From the NCBI RefSeq assembly GCF_001050375.1, contig NZ_KQ130488.1, positions 124,001 to 188,000 of the forward strand: a stretch of DNA of 64,000 bases. The letters run 5' to 3'. Shown here piece after piece: positions 38,124 through 48,745 of the stretch (positions are counted from its first letter, which is position 1; each line of letters opens with the position of its first letter). Both the position numbers and the translations under genes were made by a program. This DNA comes from Catenovulum maritimum (GTDB lineage: Bacteria; Pseudomonadota; Gammaproteobacteria; Enterobacterales; Alteromonadaceae). Under the pieces are notes generated by a model. That model was not told the origin of the DNA. It saw only the letters and a program-made list of their open reading frames with translations, and searched no databases.

Positions 38124-38897
38124 TTATTGATCAACCTTTAGTAAAAATGTCAGTAAATCATTATAGGCGATAACACCTCTCGATTTAGGCGCATAAGCAG
38201 AAGGAACTAATTTGTCTAAACTAGCGTCACGAAATTTGGTATCCACAGGCACTACACTCGACCAGACTTTATCATCATAAGTTTCCAACAGTTCTTTATG
38301 TGCCTCCGTAGAAGCCCTAGTTCGTTTATCAAACATAGTCGGAATAATAGTATATTTATAATCTCTTTTCTGAGAACGAGACATTAAGTACAGTGTTCTC
38401 ATCATACGATCTAAACCCTTTAAAGCCAAAAATTCGGTTTGTACAGGGACTAAGATTCTTTTACAAGCGGCTAGTGCATTGACCATTAAAACGCCTAACA
38501 CAGGAGGGCAATCTACAATTGCAAAGTCATACTCATCATCTAGCAACTGTAACGCGTTTTTTAACACGAGTCCCATGCCCGATTGGTTCCCCATTTTACG
38601 ATCTAAAGTTGCCAAAGCCATAGTCGCAGGCAAAATATCCATATTCTCCACAGATGTAGGGCACAGTGTTTGCAAAAGCTGTTCTTTCGTTAAGTTTTTA
38701 CCTTGCATGAAAATATCATAAACACTGTTATCTAAATCTTCTGAATCAATGCCGAAGTAATAGGTCAAAGAAGCATGTGGATCTGTGTCAATTAATAAAA
38801 CTTTATAACCACGCTCAACCAAGATACCACCAAGTGTCACAGTCGTCGTTGTTTTACCAACCCCACCTTTTTGGTTAGCAACAGCCCATATGTTCAA
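38124..38897 (-). CDS. parC: ParC-like ParA ATPase for polar chemotaxis arrays
   Basis: Product of 257 residues. Deviant Walker A near the N terminus (NQKGGVGKTTTTVTLGG), then DTDPHASLTYYFG and FAIVDCPPVLGVLMVNAL. It belongs to the ParA/Soj family. Location between cheB and parP identifies the chemotaxis ParC that places arrays at the pole in Vibrio, not a chromosome partition gene: no parB follows. The start codon is TTG behind a strong AAGGGG site. Confidence 0.9.
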   Translation of the reverse strand: MNIWAVANQKGGVGKTTTTVTLGGILVERGYKVLLIDTDPHASLTYYFGIDSEDLDNSVYDIFMQGKNLTKEQLLQTLCPTSVENMDILPATMALATLDRKMGNQSGMGLVLKNALQLLDDEYDFAIVDCPPVLGVLMVNALAACKRILVPVQTEFLALKGLDRMMRTLYLMSRSQKRDYKYTIIPTMFDKRTRASTEAHKELLETYDDKVWSSVVPVDTKFRDASLDKLVPSAYAPKSRGVIAYNDLLTFLLKVDQ

Positions 38898-38908
38898 AAT
38901 AATCCCCT

Positions 38909-40009
38909 TTAACTAACCGAAATAATCTTATTAGCGATTTCATTTAAAGGAATACTTTCCGTCGCGATACCAGCAGAAAATACAGCTTGTGGCATACCAT
39001 ATACGACACAAGACGCTTCATCTTGTGCCCAAATCTCTGAGCCAGCGCTTTTTAATAGTCGACAACCTTCTCGACCATCAGCCCCCATACCAGTTAATAT
39101 GATACCTAATACACTATCTCGATAGATTTTTGCTGCTGTGGCAAATGTAACATCTACACTCGGTTTATAAGTTAAACGTTCCGAATTATCTTCTTTAATT
39201 AATAGTTTAGCGGTTGAACTTGAGCCATCGACTAACATCTGTTTTCCACCTGGTGCTAAATAAGCACAACCAGGCATAAGCACATCCCCAGATTCAGCTT
39301 CCTTGACTTTAATTTGGCACATGCTATTTAATCTAGATGCAAACGCAGGCGTAAACGCAGCGGGCATATGTTGAACCAAAATAATCGGGTAAGGATAATT
39401 AGAAGGTAACTGAGTTAATATATTTTGCAGCGCAACAGGGCCCCCTGTAGAGGTTCCAATTGCTAATAGTTTAAATGTAGATTTACGTTTAGCTCTAAAA
39501 TTACTGGTCGATACACTTGGCTTCTGTTCTGTCTTAGTCCCAACTAATGGTTTTCGAGCGGCAGGACGGAGACTTGGAGAACTGGCTAAGCTTGCTCTAG
39601 ATCTAAATACACGCCGCTTAGCGATTTGCTTAATCCGAGACAATAACAAACCAACTGCATCTTCTCTATTTCGAGCTATATCTTCGAATTTTTTAGGTAA
39701 AAAGTCCAAGGCCCCTGCATCAAGTGCATCTAGAGTGGCTTTCGCGCCATCATGAGTTAGTGAGGAAAACATTAAAATAGGGGTTGGACACACCTTCATA
39801 ATTTCTTTAACTGAAGTAATGCCATCCATAACTGGCATTTCAACATCCATAGTAATTACGTCAGGTTTTAATTTTACCGCCTTCTCTATCGCGTCTTTAC
39901 CATCGTTCGCTGTACCAATAACAGTTAACTCAGGATCTTTCTCAATAATTTCAGAAACTCTACGTCTAAAGAAACTAGAGTCATCAACCACTAAAACATT
40001 AATTGGCAT
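38909..40009 (-). CDS. cheB: CheB methylesterase/glutaminase
   Basis: Product of 366 residues. Receiver about 1-120, phospho-site Asp55 in [13 protein letters not shown]. Linker about 125-180 (basic, Ser-rich). Esterase domain about 185-365 with catalytic Ser in [13 protein letters not shown], His in [10 protein letters not shown] and the late [10 protein letters not shown]. It removes methyl groups added by CheR. AGGAAG precedes the ATG. Confidence 0.97.
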   Translation of the reverse strand: MPINVLVVDDSSFFRRRVSEIIEKDPELTVIGTANDGKDAIEKAVKLKPDVITMDVEMPVMDGITSVKEIMKVCPTPILMFSSLTHDGAKATLDALDAGALDFLPKKFEDIARNREDAVGLLLSRIKQIAKRRVFRSRASLASSPSLRPAARKPLVGTKTEQKPSVSTSNFRAKRKSTFKLLAIGTSTGGPVALQNILTQLPSNYPYPIILVQHMPAAFTPAFASRLNSMCQIKVKEAESGDVLMPGCAYLAPGGKQMLVDGSSSTAKLLIKEDNSERLTYKPSVDVTFATAAKIYRDSVLGIILTGMGADGREGCRLLKSAGSEIWAQDEASCVVYGMPQAVFSAGIATESIPLNEIANKIISVS

Positions 40010-40025
40010 TTATACTTCCTAATGT

Positions 40026-42242
40026 TTACTTCTTCGCATATCGCTTAAGTAAACCTGGTACATCTAAAATAAGGGCAATACCACCATCACTTGTAATTGT
40101 AGCGCCAGCCATGCCAGGCGTACCTTGAAGTAATGCGTCTAAAGGTTTAATAACAACTTCTTCTTGTCCAATTAAAGAGTCAACCACAAAACCAATTTGC
40201 TTGCCTGCACCTATTTGAACGACAACCACATGACCGGTTTCTTTACTTGCTCTTTCAGTTGTCCCTTTAGCTCTGCGTCTGGTTAACCAATCTTGTAGAT
40301 AGAATAATGGAATAGCTTTTTTACGAACTATCATGGTTAATTGACCATCAACCGTATTAGTCTTTTTCAAGTCTAAGTTAATAATTTCACTTACACCAGC
40401 TAATGGTAAAGCAAAAGTTTGCTCTGAAATAACGACCATTAAGGTTGGTAGAATAGCCAGCGTCAATGGCACTTTAATATCTAACTGAGTACCAATTCCT
40501 TTTTCAGACTTGATAACTATGGAGCCATTCAGTTGGGTTATTTTAGTCTTCACTACATCCATGCCGACACCGCGACCTGAAATATCAGATATTTGCTCTT
40601 TCATTGAAAAGCCTGGCGCAAAAATCAGATTATACGCTTCTGTATCAGACATTCTTGCTGCAGCATCTGTATCTAAAATACCATTGCCTATTGCTTTTTC
40701 TTTAAGCTTTTCGGCATCCATTCCAGCGCCATCATCTGCAATAGTCAAAAGGATATGGTCGCCTTCTTGAGAAGCAGCCAATCTCACAGTACCACTTCTA
40801 GGTTTACCTTTGGCTGCTCTATCATCTGGCATTTCAATACCATGATCGACCGAGTTTCTAACTAAGTGAACCAAAGGGTCAGCCAAAGCTTCAACTAAGT
40901 TTTTATCTAAATCTGTCTCTTCACCCTCTAACTCAAGGGCAATTTCTTTATTTAATGAGCGAGCTAAATCACGAACAACACGAGGAAAACGACCAAAAAC
41001 TTTCTTGATTGGCTGCATTCGGGTTTTCATTACAGCACCCTGCAAGTCCCCCGTGACAACATCCAAATTAGCAATTGCCTTGGACATATCCTCGTCATTA
41101 ACATTAACACCCAAGCTTACTAAGCGGTTTCTAACTAATACCAGCTCTCCCACCATATTCATAATTTGGTCTAAGCGTTTAGTGTCGACCCTAACCGTTG
41201 TTTCGGCAGCTGGTGCAGGTGCCGCAGCTTTCTTTTTATCAGGTGCACTAGCCGCTGGCGCTGCGGGTTTAGCAGCAGGTTTCGACGGTGGTGTAGGTGG
41301 CGGCGGAGGTGTCACCGCTGCTGGTTTGTTTTCTTTAGGCGGTTGCGGCTTAGGCTTTGGTGGCTCTGGAGCCGCTGGTGTTGGTGCGACAATAGCCGGT
41401 GCTTTGCCTTTACCATGAAGCTCATCTAATAAGGCTTCAAATTCATCATCGGTAATCTCATCAGCAGATTTAGATTGACTCGCTGGCGCGCTTGCTTGAG
41501 GTGCTTGTGGAGCACTATCAGTACTAGCAGGTTGAGAAAATTTTCCTTTACCATGAAGTTCATCTAATAGAGCTTCAAATTCATCATCGTCTATTTCGTC
41601 ACTATTACTATTAGAGACAGGGGCTGGTGCGCTAGCAGCTACTTTTGATTCTGTTGGCCCTTGATTTTCACCATGTAGTTGATCGAGTAACTTTTCGAAT
41701 TCATCGTCGGTGATTTCGTCAATAGGTCCTTCTTGTATGCTAGATTCGACACTGGTATCAAATAACTCAATGCCACCATCGTCTATGATTTCAGGTTCTG
41801 GAGCTGAAGGAGCCGACACTGGTTCAGGAACAACTGGCGCTTCTCCTGCAGTTTCAGGTTCACTCAATAGATGTAAAGTATGAAGTAATTCATCTGGCGC
41901 AGGATCTGGGGTTTCTCTATTTTGAATCTGCGCAAACATGACATTGATGGTATCTAATGATTGTAAAATAACATCCATTAGTTCTGGGGTAACCTGACGT
42001 TGTCCCTTTCTTAAAATATCAAATACGTTTTCAGCCCCGTGACAAGCATCGACTAAGGTAGTCATAGCTAAAAAGCCAGCACCACCTTTAACTGTATGGA
42101 ATCCTCGGAAAATCGCATTTAATAAATCAGAATCTTCAGGATTATTTTCGAGTTCCACTAATTGCTCTGACAATTGTTCAAGAATTTCAGCCGCTTCGAC
42201 TAAAAAGTCCTGCAAAATGTCTTCATCTACATCAAAGCTCAT
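40026..42242 (-). CDS. cheA: Chemotaxis histidine kinase CheA
   Basis: Product of 738 residues. P1 phosphotransfer domain (about 1-105) with His49 in GFHTVKGGAGF. A long linker (about 125-345) holds three copies of an acidic motif, DDEFEALLDELHG, near residues 180, 220 and 265, then a Pro/Ala/Lys-rich run. P3 dimer region and P4 kinase follow (LVRNSVDHG, ADDGAGMD, SDISGRGVGMDVV), and the CheW-like P5 (about 600-735). It phosphorylates CheY and CheB. The linker corresponds to the region that in Vibrio CheA (LID) binds ParP. Confidence 0.97.
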   Translation of the reverse strand: MSFDVDEDILQDFLVEAAEILEQLSEQLVELENNPEDSDLLNAIFRGFHTVKGGAGFLAMTTLVDACHGAENVFDILRKGQRQVTPELMDVILQSLDTINVMFAQIQNRETPDPAPDELLHTLHLLSEPETAGEAPVVPEPVSAPSAPEPEIIDDGGIELFDTSVESSIQEGPIDEITDDEFEKLLDQLHGENQGPTESKVAASAPAPVSNSNSDEIDDDEFEALLDELHGKGKFSQPASTDSAPQAPQASAPASQSKSADEITDDEFEALLDELHGKGKAPAIVAPTPAAPEPPKPKPQPPKENKPAAVTPPPPPTPPSKPAAKPAAPAASAPDKKKAAAPAPAAETTVRVDTKRLDQIMNMVGELVLVRNRLVSLGVNVNDEDMSKAIANLDVVTGDLQGAVMKTRMQPIKKVFGRFPRVVRDLARSLNKEIALELEGEETDLDKNLVEALADPLVHLVRNSVDHGIEMPDDRAAKGKPRSGTVRLAASQEGDHILLTIADDGAGMDAEKLKEKAIGNGILDTDAAARMSDTEAYNLIFAPGFSMKEQISDISGRGVGMDVVKTKITQLNGSIVIKSEKGIGTQLDIKVPLTLAILPTLMVVISEQTFALPLAGVSEIINLDLKKTNTVDGQLTMIVRKKAIPLFYLQDWLTRRRAKGTTERASKETGHVVVVQIGAGKQIGFVVDSLIGQEEVVIKPLDALLQGTPGMAGATITSDGGIALILDVPGLLKRYAKK

Positions 42243-42257
42243 GGAATCTTTCCCCTA

Positions 42258-43016
42258 TTAAAAACCTAAACTAGATAACAAATCATCAACTTCATCTTGG
42301 CTTGCAACCGCATCTTCCCGTTCTTCTGCATCTATAATTGGACCCTCAGGCCCTGGAGCAGTTTGACGACTCGTTACTTCTTGTTGTTGTGTATCTGAGT
42401 CATTCGCAGATTTTTGCGGTTCACCGAAAACAGTTAATAAGTGAATTAAGCTATCTTCAACTTCTTTAACCAAATCAATAACACGTCTGATGACTTGACC
42501 GGTTAAATCTTGAAAATCTTGAGCCATTAAAACTTCTGTCATTTGAGATTTTAATGTTTCTGAATCAACTTCAGCTTGCCTAAGTAGTTTATCGACACTA
42601 TGGCACAATGCTTTAAATTCACTTAAATCAATTTGACGATTCATCAATTTGTCCCAAGTAGGTATGATTTCTTTTATATTCCTACTTAGGTCTTCAGCTA
42701 ATGGTAAACTTCCTTCAACAGCATCCATGGTTTTATTCGCAGATTGCTCTGTTAAATCCATCACGTATGCAAGTCTGTTCTTAGCATCAGGAATATCTTC
42801 TGTTGCTAAATTGCTTAACCTTTCGTCGATTTGGAAACCACTTAGAGAGTCATGTAATTGTCTCGTTAATTTCCCAACCTCAGCAAAAAGCTCAGCCGAA
42901 GCTGCTTGAGTTGCTTGTTCTATAATTTGATTAGCAGTATCGTTATCACCTTGTTCTAAACAAGTGACTAAGCGTTTTGCATCTTCTAAACTAATTTGTG
43001 GTGCATTAGGCAACAA
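42258..43016 (-). CDS. cheZ: CheY-P phosphatase CheZ
   Basis: Product of 252 residues. Long helical body with the catalytic region VLMAQDFQDLTGQVIRRVID (the key Asp and Gln are in QDFQDLTGQ), a flexible linker, and the C-terminal CheY-binding helix ending DEVDDLLSSLGF. The start is TTG 43016, with GGAGG five bases upstream and no ATG nearby. Confidence 0.96.
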   Translation of the reverse strand: MLPNAPQISLEDAKRLVTCLEQGDNDTANQIIEQATQAASAELFAEVGKLTRQLHDSLSGFQIDERLSNLATEDIPDAKNRLAYVMDLTEQSANKTMDAVEGSLPLAEDLSRNIKEIIPTWDKLMNRQIDLSEFKALCHSVDKLLRQAEVDSETLKSQMTEVLMAQDFQDLTGQVIRRVIDLVKEVEDSLIHLLTVFGEPQKSANDSDTQQQEVTSRQTAPGPEGPIIDAEEREDAVASQDEVDDLLSSLGF

Positions 43017-43040
43017 ATTTGCCTCCTCAAAACTAATTTC

Positions 43041-43424
43041 TTAGCCTAGTCGTTCAAAAACTTTATCAAGTTTTTCTTTTAACGTAGCTGCCGTGAAAGG
43101 TTTAACAATATAGCCATTAACACCAGCTTGGGCGGCGGCTATGATTTGCTCTTTTTTAGCTTCTGCGGTTACCATTAAAACCGGAATATGCTTAAGCCTA
43201 TCATCCGCCCTAATCGCCCGTAGTAAGTCTATACCTTGCATGCCTGGCATATTCCAATCTGTTACAACAAATTCGAAGTCACCCGCTTGCAGCATAGGTA
43301 AAGCAGTAGCACCGTCATCAGCTTCAGATACATTGGTAAAACCCAAATCTCTTAGCAAATTTTTAATAATTCGTCTCATTGTTGAAAAATCATCAACAAC
43401 TAACACTTTCATATTTTTATCCAA
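43041..43424 (-). CDS. cheY: Chemotaxis response regulator CheY
   Basis: Product of 127 residues, a single receiver. Acidic pair in [10 protein letters not shown], phospho-site Asp56 in [11 protein letters not shown], Thr/Lys switch residues in MVTAEAKKE and [10 protein letters not shown]. The start is TTG 43424 with GGAGG five bases upstream; ATG 43412 has no such site, and the longer N terminus matches Vibrio CheY. Confidence 0.96.
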   Translation of the reverse strand: MDKNMKVLVVDDFSTMRRIIKNLLRDLGFTNVSEADDGATALPMLQAGDFEFVVTDWNMPGMQGIDLLRAIRADDRLKHIPVLMVTAEAKKEQIIAAAQAGVNGYIVKPFTAATLKEKLDKVFERLG

Positions 43425-43462
43425 AGCTTCCTCCGCTTGAGAATATCCTGTCGAACAACCAA

Positions 43463-44182
43463 TTAATTATTTTGCCAGCTTTGTAGCCTAGATTTAAGTC
43501 TATGCATAGCTTGGCTATGTATTTGACTGACTCTCGACTCACTAACATCTAAAACTGCACCAATCTCTTTTAAATTGAGCTCTTCATCGTAATATAAAGA
43601 TAGCACTAATGCTTCTCTTTCGGGTAATGTTTCAATTGTATTTGCCAGAGCAACATGAAATGCCTCGGTTGCAGTGTCATCAAAAGGAGCATCTTCGTGC
43701 TTGTCTTCTCCACCAAGCACATCTTCAGTTACACCTAAATCTTCAATCCCGATAATTTTTCCAGAATTAACATCGTTAAGCATATGATGGTATTCATCTA
43801 GACTTATATCAAGTTTTTCTGCGACTTCTGCATCACGAGCATCTCGGCCTGTGGCCCGCTCGACTTCGTTAATCGCTTGCGATATTAACCGGCTATTTTT
43901 ATGGACTGATCTTGGTGCCCAATCGCCACGACGAATTTCATCTAGCATAGCACCACGAATACGAATGCCTGCGAATGTCTCAAAACTTGCACCTTTGCTA
44001 CCATCGAAGTTTTTAGAAGCTTCGAGAAGACCTATCATGCCAGCTTGAATTAAATCGTCGACTTGAACACTTGCCGGCAATCTGGCAATCATATGATGAG
44101 CAATTCGTTTCACTAATCCAGCATGCAATTCAACCATTACTTGCATTTGCTCTGTTGATTGGTACGCCGCAACTTTATTCAC
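43463..44182 (-). CDS. fliA: Flagellar sigma-28 factor FliA
   Basis: Product of 239 residues. Region 2: [32 protein letters not shown]. Region 3: [15 protein letters not shown]. Region 4: [34 protein letters not shown]. The start is GTG 44182. It directs late flagellar genes. Candidate targets seen in this window are flgM, flgB and the unrecognised gene at 48789-49271. Confidence 0.97.
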   Translation of the reverse strand: MNKVAAYQSTEQMQVMVELHAGLVKRIAHHMIARLPASVQVDDLIQAGMIGLLEASKNFDGSKGASFETFAGIRIRGAMLDEIRRGDWAPRSVHKNSRLISQAINEVERATGRDARDAEVAEKLDISLDEYHHMLNDVNSGKIIGIEDLGVTEDVLGGEDKHEDAPFDDTATEAFHVALANTIETLPEREALVLSLYYDEELNLKEIGAVLDVSESRVSQIHSQAMHRLKSRLQSWQNN

Positions 44183-44188
44183 TACTCG

Positions 44189-45055
44189 CTAAACTCCAGG
44201 TGTTACCAATTGTTCAATAAAGAATTCTAAGTGGCCATTAGCGCTATCTGGTATAGGCCAGTTGCCCGCTTTGGCTGCTAATGCCTTAAACGCAATTGCC
44301 GCTGGTGATTTTGGAAATGCATCAACGATCGTTTTTTGTCTTCGCACCGCTTTTCTAACATTCTCATCAAAAGGAATGATAGCTACTAATTCGATTGCTA
44401 TATCTAAAAATCTATCCGTTACTTTTGAAAGCTTAGCAAATAATTCTTGCCCTTCACGCATAGTTCTAACCATGTTGGCAACAACTTTGAATCTAAATAC
44501 GCCATAATCTCGATTTAGCACTTTAATTAAGGCGTACGCATCAGTTATTGACGTTGGCTCATCACATACCACGACCATCACATCTTGGGCCGCTCTTGAA
44601 AAACTCAGAACCATGTCAGATATACCTGCAGCGGTATCGATAACTAACACATCAAAACTTTCTCTAAGTTCGCTAAACGCTCTAATTAAACCTGCATGTT
44701 CTTGTTGACTAAGCTCAACCATATTTCGAGTTCCAGAAGTAGCAGGAACTATTCTTATGCCATGCGGGCCAGTCACTAAAATATCGTCTAGGTCACATTC
44801 GCCGGCAAGTAAGTGCGCTAAGTTCTTTTCTACTCGCAAGCCCAGCATTACGTCAACATTAGCTAAGCCCAAATCGGCATCCATAACTAAGACGCGTTTA
44901 CCTTGTTTCGCCATAGAAACTGCCATGTTTAGCGAGACATTACTTTTACCAACGCCGCCTTTACCGCCAGTTACAGCGATTACTTTTATTCTATTATTTC
45001 TATTCATCTCACGTAGGCCGTTAGCCTGATCGCCTAACTGATTCATATTTATCAT
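44189..45055 (-). CDS. flhG: Flagellar number regulator FlhG (FleN), MinD-like ATPase
   Basis: Product of 288 residues. MinD/ParA family: VTGGKGGVGKSNVSLNMA, DADLGLANVDVMLGL, VIDTAAGISDMV. The N terminus DQANGLREM resembles the DQAxGLR motif by which FlhG stimulates FlhF. It limits polar flagella number. ATG 45055 is used; ATG 45046 is an alternative. Six bp separate it from both neighbours. Confidence 0.96.
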   Translation of the reverse strand: MINMNQLGDQANGLREMNRNNRIKVIAVTGGKGGVGKSNVSLNMAVSMAKQGKRVLVMDADLGLANVDVMLGLRVEKNLAHLLAGECDLDDILVTGPHGIRIVPATSGTRNMVELSQQEHAGLIRAFSELRESFDVLVIDTAAGISDMVLSFSRAAQDVMVVVCDEPTSITDAYALIKVLNRDYGVFRFKVVANMVRTMREGQELFAKLSKVTDRFLDIAIELVAIIPFDENVRKAVRRQKTIVDAFPKSPAAIAFKALAAKAGNWPIPDSANGHLEFFIEQLVTPGV

Positions 45056-45061
45056 AAATTC

Positions 45062-46486
45062 TTATTTATATATAGGCTGCTTAGCGTTATCTGTAAACCA
45101 ATAAGGAAGAGAAAAATCTCTTTCATCCATTAACTCTGTTGCTTTTTCAACCAAATATCGTGCACTTGCCGATTTTATATCCTCTGGTACACGTTGACCA
45201 TCAGTAAGATAACCGATCGGGAGACCATTTTGAATGGCAACGCTAATAATTTCTCCCAGACTTATACTTTCGTCTATTTTTGTGAAAATACAACCATTTA
45301 AGCTGACTTTTTTAAATTGTTCTATCGTTTCGTTCAAAACTCGACGTTGTGCAGTCGCTTGCATGACCAAATAACTTCTAATTTTTGCTTTACTTGAAGC
45401 CATTAAACTTTCTAATTGTTGAGCTAAACGAATATCTCTTTGTCCTACGCCAGCTGTATCTATCAATATTAACTTACGATTTCTCAATTGGTAAAGTATT
45501 TCAGCTAATTCTTCTTCTTGCGACACAACTTTACATGGGCATCCTATAATCTTAGCATAAGTTTGAAGTTGCTCCGATGCTCCAATTCTATAAGTATCTG
45601 TTGTGACTAAGGCAACTGAGTCACTGCCGTGCTTACGTGCAAAATGAGCAGCTAACTTAGCTACGGTTGTTGTTTTACCTACACCTGTAGGTCCAACAAG
45701 CGCGACAATACCGCCTCGACGCATGATGTCGTTATTAGTTACATTGATTTGACCAGCAAGTAGGTCTAACGCAGAATCCCAAGCTTCGTTTTGATCGACG
45801 CCCTCAGGAACAAAACTAGCGACTTGGTCAGCAACCTCATTCGCGATTCCCATTTTAGCCAAACGATCGACTAAATAAGCTCTAACTGGTTCTTTTCTAG
45901 CTAGCTCCTGCCACATTAAACCAGCCATTTGAAACTGCATCATTTTTTTCATTTCAGCCATTTCAGCTTGCATCTGAGCAAGCTCTGATTGACCTGTCTG
46001 CTTAGCAAAACCTGAAGGTTGCGAATGAAAGTTATCTTCTGGTGACCAATCTAAATCTGTATTGTCACTACTCACTTCTCTTGTTCTTATTTTAGTTGCA
46101 GGAGGGTGTGATTTAGGACTCGACTGTTGAGCTTTGACTTCTTGTTGGCGCATTAATAAAGATTGTAAGCTATCAGAAACCTGAATATCTTCAACGCTTC
46201 GCGCTTCTGAGTTCATCTCTTTTGATAAAGAATCCATTGCATTTGACTTATCGTAAGCTTTAATTTTATTTATTAAGCTGGATTTTTTTTCAGCCGAAAC
46301 CTTAAGCGTTTTTTCTTGTTCAGGAGCTGGAGCTTCTTGTTTGGGCGCATTATCCACAGCTGCAACTATTTCGATACCGTCACTGGTTTTAGTATTAGAC
46401 ATAATAACGGCATCAACACCAAGCTCAATTTTCACTTGATTTAATGCACTGCGCATATCTTTTGCGACGAAACGTTTAATTTTCAT
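45062..46486 (-). CDS. flhF: Flagellar placement GTPase FlhF
   Basis: Product of 474 residues. SRP-type GTPase. N-terminal basic segment MKIKRFVAKDMRSALNQVK, a variable linker (about 60-175), and the NG domain with G1 [37 protein letters not shown] and FTKIDES. It marks the cell pole for flagellum assembly with FlhG. GAGGAG precedes the ATG. Confidence 0.97.
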   Translation of the reverse strand: MKIKRFVAKDMRSALNQVKIELGVDAVIMSNTKTSDGIEIVAAVDNAPKQEAPAPEQEKTLKVSAEKKSSLINKIKAYDKSNAMDSLSKEMNSEARSVEDIQVSDSLQSLLMRQQEVKAQQSSPKSHPPATKIRTREVSSDNTDLDWSPEDNFHSQPSGFAKQTGQSELAQMQAEMAEMKKMMQFQMAGLMWQELARKEPVRAYLVDRLAKMGIANEVADQVASFVPEGVDQNEAWDSALDLLAGQINVTNNDIMRRGGIVALVGPTGVGKTTTVAKLAAHFARKHGSDSVALVTTDTYRIGASEQLQTYAKIIGCPCKVVSQEEELAEILYQLRNRKLILIDTAGVGQRDIRLAQQLESLMASSKAKIRSYLVMQATAQRRVLNETIEQFKKVSLNGCIFTKIDESISLGEIISVAIQNGLPIGYLTDGQRVPEDIKSASARYLVEKATELMDERDFSLPYWFTDNAKQPIYK

Positions 46487-46549
46487 TCTAGCTCCTCAAT
46501 CCTATACCTAACAATGGAGGCCAATTTTTTGACACCATTAGAATTATGC

Positions 46550-48703
46550 TTACTGTCCAATCGAATTCACAATTCTAATCTGTTTATCGTCAGGTATTTC
46601 TTGATACGATAAAACATGAAGTCCAGAGACTGTATGCTTTGTAAACCTTGCCAACACTGAACGTAGAACCCCAGAGGTTAATAATACTGCTGGCTCTCCG
46701 TTCATTTCTTGTTGCTGAGATGCTTCTGTGAGAGCAGTTTGGATGCGTTCTGCAAGTCCAGGTTCAATACCACCACCTTCACCACCACCAGCTTGCATAG
46801 ACTGATGCAATATTTGCTCCAACTCTGGCGACAAAGTTATGACAGGTAATTCATCTAGCCCATTTGATATTTCTTGAACGATTAATTTCCTTAGTGAAAT
46901 TCGGATTGCTGCAGTTAAAACATCCGGATCTTGACTCTTAGGCGCATACTCAACTAAGGTTTGCACTATTGTGCGCATATCTCTAATAACGACACCTTCA
47001 TAAAGTAAATTTTGCATTACTTTTACAACCGTGGACAAATTAAGTAAATCAGGGACTAAACCTTCGACTAGCTTAGGTGAGGTCTTAGCAAGCATATCTA
47101 ATAAGTTTTGAGTTTCCTCATGGCCAATCAACTGCCAAGCATTATTCGTTAGTAATTGACTAATGTGCGTTGCAACAACTGTTGAAGCGTCAACAACCGT
47201 ATAACCCAAGGTTTGAGCTTGTTCTCTCTGATCTGCATTAATCCAGATAGCTTCCAAGCCAAAAGCTGGGTCTGTCGTTTTAACACCATTAATTTTACCA
47301 AAGACCTGACCTGGGTTAATCGCCATTTCTTTGTCGTGATAAATTTCGGCCTCACCTATGACGACGCCCATCAAAGAAATTCGATAAATATTCGGAGATA
47401 AATCCAAGTTATCTCTAATGTGGACAGCTGGAATTAAAAAGCCCATTTCTTGCGAAAGCTTCTTACGAACCCCTTTAATTCTAGATAATAATTCCCCACC
47501 CTGAGATTTGTCGACTAAAGGTATTAGTCTGTAACCAACTTCAAGACCGATTACATCCATAGGTTGAACATCATCCCAACTAATTTCTTGTGGCTCAGGT
47601 AAGGCTGCCGGTTTAGAGTCAGCTTCTATTTTTCCAGCTGCTTTGGCAGTTTCAGCTGTTTTTAATTTATTCTTACCGGATATCAAGCCGCCAATTTTGA
47701 CACCTGGATTGAGTTTGCTTGTAATTAATAAACCGGTACCCGCCATACAAACCGCTAAGCTAATGAAAGCTAAGTGAGGCATACCTGGCACGATACCCAT
47801 CACAAATAAAATTGCTGCGCCTATATATAAAGCTTTAACATTCCCTAATTGAGCTGATAATTGGTCGCCTAGCTGAACTGAGGTGTTTTCACGAGTCACA
47901 ACAATCGCTGTCGCAATAGAAAGTAGTAGAGAAGGGATTTGTGCAACTAAGCCATCACCTATAGTCAACAAGGTATAGATTTCAATCGCATCTGAAAAAG
48001 CTAAACCATGCTGAACCATTCCAATAATTAAACCACCCGCAATATTAATCAACATAATTAATAAGCCAGCGACAGCATCACCCTTAACAAACTTACTCGC
48101 ACCATCCATAGAACCATAAAAATCGGCTTCCGCTGTAATTTCTTCGCGGCGTTCTCTAGCTTGCTCCTGATTAATAAAACCCGCGTTAAGGTCGGCATCT
48201 ATCGCCATTTGTTTACCCGGTAAACTATCTAAGGTAAATCTAGCAGTTACTTCAGAGATACGACCTGCACCTGCCGTCACAACTTTAAAATTGATAATCA
48301 TCAAGATAGCAAACACAACAAGACCAACAGCGTAATTGCCACCAATTACAACTTCACCAAATGATGCGATTACATCACCTGCGGCATCACCACCTTCATG
48401 CCCTTCTAACAACACAACTCGTGTAGAAGCTATATTCAAAGCAAGGCGAAATACAGTCGCAATTAGTATGACGGAAGGAAAAGCACCAAACTCGAGTGGT
48501 TTAAGCGTATACACAACGACTAATAACACCACCATGGATAAGGCGATATTAAACGAGAATAAGATATCAAGTAATAAAGCTGGGATAGGTAATATGACCA
48601 TAGCTAATGTCGCTAATACGAAAAACGCAACACCTAAGCCCGTAATTTGTTGGAAACTTTCTTTACTGAAATTACTGCGCTGGAAAAAGCTAGCTAACTG
48701 CAT
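46550..48703 (-). CDS. flhA: Flagellar type III export gate protein FlhA
   Basis: Product of 717 residues. N-terminal membrane part of about eight helices (1-330) with the FHIPEP-type signature region (VFRLALNIASTRVVLLEG; SLPGKQMAIDADLNAG; EADFYGSMDGASKFVKGDA). The C-terminal cytoplasmic domain (about 370-717) docks chaperone-cargo pairs such as FlgN-FlgK. It is the first gene of the flhA-flhF-flhG-fliA-che operon. flhB, often just upstream, is not here. Confidence 0.97.
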   Translation of the reverse strand: MQLASFFQRSNFSKESFQQITGLGVAFFVLATLAMVILPIPALLLDILFSFNIALSMVVLLVVVYTLKPLEFGAFPSVILIATVFRLALNIASTRVVLLEGHEGGDAAGDVIASFGEVVIGGNYAVGLVVFAILMIINFKVVTAGAGRISEVTARFTLDSLPGKQMAIDADLNAGFINQEQARERREEITAEADFYGSMDGASKFVKGDAVAGLLIMLINIAGGLIIGMVQHGLAFSDAIEIYTLLTIGDGLVAQIPSLLLSIATAIVVTRENTSVQLGDQLSAQLGNVKALYIGAAILFVMGIVPGMPHLAFISLAVCMAGTGLLITSKLNPGVKIGGLISGKNKLKTAETAKAAGKIEADSKPAALPEPQEISWDDVQPMDVIGLEVGYRLIPLVDKSQGGELLSRIKGVRKKLSQEMGFLIPAVHIRDNLDLSPNIYRISLMGVVIGEAEIYHDKEMAINPGQVFGKINGVKTTDPAFGLEAIWINADQREQAQTLGYTVVDASTVVATHISQLLTNNAWQLIGHEETQNLLDMLAKTSPKLVEGLVPDLLNLSTVVKVMQNLLYEGVVIRDMRTIVQTLVEYAPKSQDPDVLTAAIRISLRKLIVQEISNGLDELPVITLSPELEQILHQSMQAGGGEGGGIEPGLAERIQTALTEASQQQEMNGEPAVLLTSGVLRSVLARFTKHTVSGLHVLSYQEIPDDKQIRIVNSIGQ

Positions 48704-48745
48704 GCTGTCAAAAATCCATCATTAATATGAGATAATTGACGAATT

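Noticed and set aside
38124..38897. Chromosome or plasmid partition ParA
   Set aside because: No parB or parS is adjacent, and the cheB-parP neighbours identify the chemotaxis ParC.
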